From contig JANWHX010000328.1 in the NCBI GenBank assembly GCA_025450235.1, positions 1 to 43,973 on the forward strand: a stretch of DNA of 43,973 bases. The letters run 5' to 3'. Both the position numbers and the translations under genes were made by a program. A model generated the notes under the pieces. It was not told the origin of the DNA, ran no database searches, and was given only the letters and a program-made list of their open reading frames with translations. Position 1 is the first letter of the stretch; each line of letters starts with the position of its first letter. Source of the DNA: Chitinophagaceae bacterium. GTDB taxonomy: Bacteria > Bacteroidota > Bacteroidia > Chitinophagales > Chitinophagaceae. Positions 39,034 to 43,973 of the stretch are shown here, one piece after another.

Positions 39034-40416
39034 ATGACTACAAAAACAATCTCCAAATCATCAGACTCCGAGACCCCCCCTTCGGGGGCCAGGGGGGCCG
39101 TGATTCAAAACAACCAGGACTACACCTTATTTTCATGGAGCAAACAAAAAGGTACGAATCCTATTGCCGTCAAGTATGCCGAAGGTGTTTATCTATACGA
39201 TTTCGATGGTAAACGGTACATTGATTTTTCTTCGGGTCTGATGAACGTAAATATAGGTCATGGCGATCAGCGGGTGACAGCAGCCGTTGTAAAGCAAATG
39301 CAGGAGGTGACGTATGTAACTCCTTCCTGTGTTACAAAAGTTCGTGGTGAGTTAGGAAAGAAGTTAGCTGAAATATGTCCTGGTGATCTGAATAAAGCAT
39401 TTTTTACTTTATGCGGCGCAACTTCAATCGAAAATGGGATCAAGCTGGCAAGGTTGTATACGGGGCGGCATAAGATAGTAACCCGTTATCAATCTTATCA
39501 TGGCGCATCTATTGGCGCTATTTCAGCTAGCGGCGATCCAAGAAGAATTCCCGTTGATGTCCAACAGGCGCCCAATTTTGTTCATTTTGATCTTCCTTAT
39601 TTATATCGCTGGGAGTATGGTGAAGAAAATCTATTGAAAGAAACAATTGCATCGTTGGAAAGATTGATCGCTTACGAAGGGGCTGCTACTATTGCCGCTA
39701 TTTTACTGGAAGGTGAATCGGGTTCATCAGGCTGTTTGAAATATCCGGTGGGCTATTTGAAAGCCGTTAGAGAATTATGTAACAAGCATGGCATTTTATT
39801 AATCATTGACGAAGTGATGAGTGGTTTTGGGCGAACAGGGAAATGGTTTGGATTTGAACACCACGATATCATTCCCGACATGATCTGTATGGCCAAGGGT
39901 TTGACTTCAGGTTATCTTCCTTTTGGTTGCCTGATGGTATCAGATAAGATCGCCGCAAAGTATGATGATGCTGTTCTTGCGTTGGGTCTCACTTACTCTG
40001 CTCACCCTGTCAGTTGCGCGGCGGCACTCGAAATGCTGAAGATCTATGAAGATGATAATTTAATTGCGAATGCAGCGGCGATGGGAAAATATATGGAAGC
40101 ACAGGTTGAAAAATTAAAACAAAAACATAATAGCATTGGTGATTTCAGGAATACGGGTTTATTGGGTTGTATTGAATTAGTAAAAAACAAAACAACCAAA
40201 GAACCTCTGGCACCCTTCAATGCAAAACCGGAAGAGATGGCGGTAATGAATAAAGTAGCGGCAAAGATCAAAGAACTGGGAATGTACACGTTTGTAAGAT
40301 GGAGTTATATTTTTGTTGCCCCACCCCTGATCGTAACAAAAGAGCAAATTGACGAAGGCCTGGCGATCATCAGCGAAGCCATTTCAATAGCTGATACACA
40401 AATCGAACACGGATGA
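39034..40416 (+). CDS. Class III PLP aminotransferase (aspartate aminotransferase family; probably omega-amino/beta-alanine type)
   Basis: LYDFDGKRYIDFSSGLMNVNIGH, ILLIIDEVMSGFGRTGKWFGFEH, MAKGLTSGYLPFG (PLP Lys). Confidence 0.92.
   Translation: MTTKTISKSSDSETPPSGARGAVIQNNQDYTLFSWSKQKGTNPIAVKYAEGVYLYDFDGKRYIDFSSGLMNVNIGHGDQRVTAAVVKQMQEVTYVTPSCVTKVRGELGKKLAEICPGDLNKAFFTLCGATSIENGIKLARLYTGRHKIVTRYQSYHGASIGAISASGDPRRIPVDVQQAPNFVHFDLPYLYRWEYGEENLLKETIASLERLIAYEGAATIAAILLEGESGSSGCLKYPVGYLKAVRELCNKHGILLIIDEVMSGFGRTGKWFGFEHHDIIPDMICMAKGLTSGYLPFGCLMVSDKIAAKYDDAVLALGLTYSAHPVSCAAALEMLKIYEDDNLIANAAAMGKYMEAQVEKLKQKHNSIGDFRNTGLLGCIELVKNKTTKEPLAPFNAKPEEMAVMNKVAAKIKELGMYTFVRWSYIFVAPPLIVTKEQIDEGLAIISEAISIADTQIEHG
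39062..39099. repeat. 38-bp repeat copy C inside the aminotransferase N-terminal coding region
   Basis: CAGACTCCGAGACCCCCCCTTCGGGGGCCAGGGGGGCC; encodes SDSETPPSGARGA. Confidence 0.8.
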
Positions 40417-40951
40417 CACGGATTAAACTGATGTTCACGGATTTATTTTTCGCAAATTCATTTTACAGTATTAGTTCAAAATATGAAATATCAGGAACTG
40501 ACGGACCACATAATCAAAGCGTTTTACAAGGTATATAATACTCTGGGCTAAGGCTTTCTGGAAAAAGTTTACGAAAATGCCATGTATATTGAACTAACTA
40601 ATATGGGATTTAAAGTTGAGAGGCAAAAGAGAGTTCTTGTCTATTATGAAGGTCATGTTGTTGGCGATTATTCGTCCGACCTAACCGTTGAAGATGTTGT
40701 TATTTGCGAATTAAAAACTACTGAATCATTAATAACAGACAACGAATACCAACTGATTAATTATTTAAAAGCGACTACTATTGAAGTTGGCCTCCTGTTG
40801 AATTTTGGAAAAAAACCAGAAATAAGAAGAAAAATATATGATAATGATAAAAAGGCGTGGTACACAACCCGGATAACGCCTATTTAAGGTATGACTCATC
40901 TATGACTAAAAAAATCCTTGTTAATCCATTTAGTCCGTGTCATACGTGTTC
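40405..40951 (+). mobile_element. Candidate CACGGAT-type inverted-repeat element carrying a GxxExxY gene
   Basis: Left arm GAACACGGATGACACGGATTAAACTGATGTTCACGGATT; right arm reverse complement GAACACGTATGACACGGACTAAATGGATTAACAAGGATT; encloses the GxxExxY ORF. Confidence 0.7.
40483..40887 (+). pseudogene. GxxExxY-family (PD-(D/E)XK-like) protein with in-frame TAA at codon 23
   Basis: MKYQELTDHIIKAFYKVYNTLG*GFLEKVYENAMYIELTNMGFKVERQKRVLVYYEGHVVGDYSSDLTVEDVVICELKTTESL...; stop at 40549-40551; same frame throughout. Confidence 0.88.
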
Positions 40952-40960
40952 CAAAAAATT

Positions 40961-42457
40961 ATGAGCGAAAACAGAAACATACCGGATTCTTCGTTAATTA
41001 ATCAGGACCTCGCTCCGATTCGGCAGGAAAAAAGAAAATGGGGGACATGGAACTATGCTGCACTTTGGATCAGTATGAGTCTTTGCATTCCTTCCTACCA
41101 GTTAGCAAGTGGAATGATTGATAATGGAATGAATTGGTGGCAGGCGATCATGACTATGCTTATCGGGAATTTGATCGTACTCGTTCCAATGATATTAAAT
41201 GGACATGCAGGAGCTAAATATGGTATCCCTTTCCCGGTGTTTGTCAGGGCAAGCTTTGGAACAAAAGGTGCCAATATACCAGCTATGCTAAGAGCTATCG
41301 TGGCTTGTGGCTGGTTTGGGATTCAAACCTGGATAGGTGGCAAATCATTATATCGTTTATTAAAAGTATGGGATCCTTCCTTGCCTGAGCTCACCATCAA
41401 CGGCCTCTTCCCCGATCTCTTACCTCTCATTTGCTTTTTATGTTTCTGGCTGTTGAACATGTATGTTATTTACCGGGGTGTCGATAGCATAAAAAAATTA
41501 CTGGTCTTTAAGGCATTCTTTCTTCCGGTTGCAACGGTGGCCTTATTGTGCTGGGCATTTTGGGTCATGCAGGACCGTGGTGGCATCGCGCAGGTATTCG
41601 ATGTGCCCTCAAAGTTTAAAGACTCCGCTTCTTTTTATAATTATTTTGTACCGGCGCTGACAGGGGTCGTGGGGTTTTGGGCGACTCTATCACTTAATAT
41701 CCCCGATTTTACCCGGTATGCAGTGAGTCAAAAATCGCAACGCAGAGGACAAGCATTAGGATTACCCACTTCAATGACGTTTATCGCTTTTGTTGCGGTA
41801 GTAGTTTCATTGACGACAACCTTTGTTTTTGAAAAAACAATTTGGGAACCCGAAGCGCTGGTTGGCAGGTTTGACAATAAGATCATTGTAAGCTTTGCCC
41901 TGATCGCTGTGGTTATCGCAACACTTGCCACAAATATTGCAGCTAATATCGTAAGTCCTGCCAATGATTTCTCTAACCTTTCACCGAAGAAGATCAACTT
42001 CAGAACAGGAGGCTATATTACGGGCATCATCGGCATATTGATATTTCCATGGAAGCTCGTTGAAGATCCTACCGGTTATATTTATAGCTGGCTGGTCGGC
42101 TATTCGGCATTGCTGGGTCCTGTGGGAGGTATTATGATCGCAGATTATTATTTTATCAGGAAACAGAAATTAGAAACGGCTGAATTGTATAGTCACGCAG
42201 GCCGGTACCGTTACAGGAACGGATTCAATAGAAATGCAATAATTGCTTTGCTTCTGGGAATATTACCAAACATACCGGGGTTCTTATTACAGGTTAAAGT
42301 TGTTTCACCAGATGCTTTTCCCGGCTGGATCTCAAATTTATATCACTACGCCTGGTTTGTAGGTTTTTTTGTAAGCGCCATTCTTTATATCTTACTAATG
42401 CGTTCATACAGGATAACTGAACAAAAATTAAAAGAATCTTATGTCGTTGTTGATTAA
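40961..42457 (+). CDS. NCS1-family nucleobase/hydantoin permease
   Basis: RKWGTWNYAALWISMSLCIPSYQLASGMIDNGMNWWQAIMTMLIGNLIVLVPMILNGHAGAKYGIPFPVFVRASFG typical of NCS1. Confidence 0.93.
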   Translation: MSENRNIPDSSLINQDLAPIRQEKRKWGTWNYAALWISMSLCIPSYQLASGMIDNGMNWWQAIMTMLIGNLIVLVPMILNGHAGAKYGIPFPVFVRASFGTKGANIPAMLRAIVACGWFGIQTWIGGKSLYRLLKVWDPSLPELTINGLFPDLLPLICFLCFWLLNMYVIYRGVDSIKKLLVFKAFFLPVATVALLCWAFWVMQDRGGIAQVFDVPSKFKDSASFYNYFVPALTGVVGFWATLSLNIPDFTRYAVSQKSQRRGQALGLPTSMTFIAFVAVVVSLTTTFVFEKTIWEPEALVGRFDNKIIVSFALIAVVIATLATNIAANIVSPANDFSNLSPKKINFRTGGYITGIIGILIFPWKLVEDPTGYIYSWLVGYSALLGPVGGIMIADYYFIRKQKLETAELYSHAGRYRYRNGFNRNAIIALLLGILPNIPGFLLQVKVVSPDAFPGWISNLYHYAWFVGFFVSAILYILLMRSYRITEQKLKESYVVVD

Positions 42458-43823
42458 AAATGGAAGGATCATTACTGCCTCTGATGACTATGTCGCCGAC
42501 ATATTTGCCGAGGGCGAAACAATAAGGGCTATTGGCAGAAATCTGAAGCTGGAGGCCGACAAGGAAATCGATGCTGCCGGTAAATTGGTTTTTCCCGGTG
42601 GTATTGATCCGCATGTGCATCTCGATATGCCTTTTATGGGAACTTATTCCAGCGATAGCTATGAGACAGGAACAAGAGCGGCCCTTTTTGGCGGAACAAC
42701 GATGGTAATTGATTTTATCTTACAAAAACAAGGGAGTCCCTTGCGATCAGCATTGGCCGAATGGAAAAAAAGAAGTGATAACAACTGTGTAGGCGATTAT
42801 AGCTTTCATATGGCTGTAACTGATTTTAATGATGTAACTAAACGGGAAATAAAGGATTTCATAGAAATCGAAGGCATTACTTCTTTCAAAACATTCATGG
42901 CCTACAAGGGGGCATTGATGATTGACGACAGGCAGATGATCGGGCTGATGGAAGAAGTGAAAAAATGCGGCGGCCTGATCAATGTACACGCGACGAATGG
43001 CGATATGATTGATTATCTCATTGCCAAGCACCGCGGAGAAGGTAAACTGTCTCCCTTGTATCACTATTTATCACAACCTGAAATAACAGAAGCGGAAGCA
43101 GCAGAGAGGTTTACAGATATGAGTTTCTATACTGGCTGTCCCGGCTATATTGTTCACCTGACTTGCGAAGGAGCATTAAATGCGGTGCGCAACGCGACAA
43201 GGAGAAATCAAAAAGTTTTTGTAGAAACATGTATTCAATATCTAATACTTGATGCATCCTTATATGAGAAGGATTTCGACGGGGCGAAATGGGTGATGAG
43301 CCCTCCACTCAGGGAAAAGAAAGACCAGGAAACGTTATGGGCCGGGATCAACCAGGGATTGGTCCAGGTAGTTGCCACAGATCATTGTCCTTTTAAGTGG
43401 GAGCAAAAATTATTGGGTAAAAATGATTTTGCCAGGATACCCAATGGGCACCCCGCGATCGAGAACCGGATGGAACTTTTGTTCACCGAGGGTGTTAATA
43501 AGGGAAGAATTACTCTTAACAAATATGTCGAAGTAGCGTGTACAAATGCAGCCAAAATCTTTGGGATGTTCCCAAGAAAAGGAACGATCGCCGTGGGAAG
43601 TGATGCAGATATAGTAATTTTTGATCCAAAAGAAAAGCATACCGTTTCTGCAAAGACCCATCATATGAATGTCGATTATTCGGGATATGAAGGATGGGAA
43701 CTGACAGGCAAAGTAAAAACAGTTGTTCTCAGGGGAAAAGTAGCGATAGATAATAATCAGTGTTTGATCAAGAAAGGATACGGACAATTTATTAAACGGA
43801 ATAAAGTCAGTAACAAAATATGA
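42441..43823 (+). CDS. hydA: Dihydropyrimidinase (hydantoinase)
   Basis: FPGGIDPHVHLDMPFMG, ITSFKTFMAYKGALMIDD (carboxy-Lys), VVATDHCPFKWEQKLLGKNDFARIPNGHPAIENRMELLF. Confidence 0.95.
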   Translation: MSLLIKNGRIITASDDYVADIFAEGETIRAIGRNLKLEADKEIDAAGKLVFPGGIDPHVHLDMPFMGTYSSDSYETGTRAALFGGTTMVIDFILQKQGSPLRSALAEWKKRSDNNCVGDYSFHMAVTDFNDVTKREIKDFIEIEGITSFKTFMAYKGALMIDDRQMIGLMEEVKKCGGLINVHATNGDMIDYLIAKHRGEGKLSPLYHYLSQPEITEAEAAERFTDMSFYTGCPGYIVHLTCEGALNAVRNATRRNQKVFVETCIQYLILDASLYEKDFDGAKWVMSPPLREKKDQETLWAGINQGLVQVVATDHCPFKWEQKLLGKNDFARIPNGHPAIENRMELLFTEGVNKGRITLNKYVEVACTNAAKIFGMFPRKGTIAVGSDADIVIFDPKEKHTVSAKTHHMNVDYSGYEGWELTGKVKTVVLRGKVAIDNNQCLIKKGYGQFIKRNKVSNKI

Positions 43824-43831
43824 AAAGAAGG

Positions 43832-43909
43832 GAACACGGATAACACAGATGAAACGGATCCTCGCTGATCAATCCGTGTAAATCCGTCCAACCCGTGTCA
43901 TCCGTGTTC
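43832..43909. repeat. 78-bp solo CACGGAT-type inverted repeat (MITE-like hairpin)
   Basis: GAACACGGATAACACAGATGAAACGGATCC...AATCCGTCCAACCCGTGTCATCCGTGTTC; arms reverse-complementary and match the arms of 40405..40951. Confidence 0.88.
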
Positions 43910-43929
43910 TGAAATAAAATGTCACAACT

Positions 43930-43973
43930 ATGCCCAGAAAAATTAAATCAGGACTCATTCAAATGTCTCTGCC
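43930..43973 (+). CDS. Start of a nitrilase-superfamily gene (beta-ureidopropionase-like), truncated by window end
   Basis: MPRKIKSGLIQMSL... typical nitrilase-family N-terminus; position after dihydropyrimidinase. Confidence 0.6.
   Translation, partial: MPRKIKSGLIQMSL

Noticed and set aside
40937-40960. GTG start for the NCS1 permease at 40937
   Set aside because: This start lies in the right arm of the inverted repeat; ATG at 40961 matches the family N-terminus better.

Overview
Chromosomal fragment from a member of the Bacteroidota (Chitinophagaceae-like by gene content and promoter style; lineage is inferred, not tested). It carries about 33 credible protein-coding genes, one intact tRNA-Gly(CCC) and a degenerate second tRNA-Gly copy. 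Most genes are ordinary: PQQ and kelch beta-propeller proteins, LytTR and AraC regulators, an FtsX-type ABC permease, a SulP transporter, an APC permease, a TonB-linked outer-membrane barrel, a miaB / sigma-54 regulator / lptE-like / secG / mltG block, a TrmH-type methylase, and a right-hand pyrimidine/beta-alanine catabolism cluster (mmsA-like, class III aminotransferase, NCS1 permease, dihydropyrimidinase, start of a nitrilase-family gene). The most interesting content is repeat biology. A family of CACGGAT-type inverted-repeat elements occurs in the window. One copy (about 547 bp) encloses a GxxExxY / PD-(D/E)XK-like gene broken by an in-frame TAA exactly at its signature motif. One is a 78-bp solo hairpin with near-matching arms. 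A related set forms a 112-115 bp tandem array in a divergent promoter region. Other dispersed repeats appear to have entered coding sequences in frame (aminotransferase N-terminus, miaB), and a perfect 14-bp palindrome sits in the anticodon-arm position of the pseudo-tRNA. No CRISPR array, rRNA, transposase, integrase or recognisable defence island was seen.
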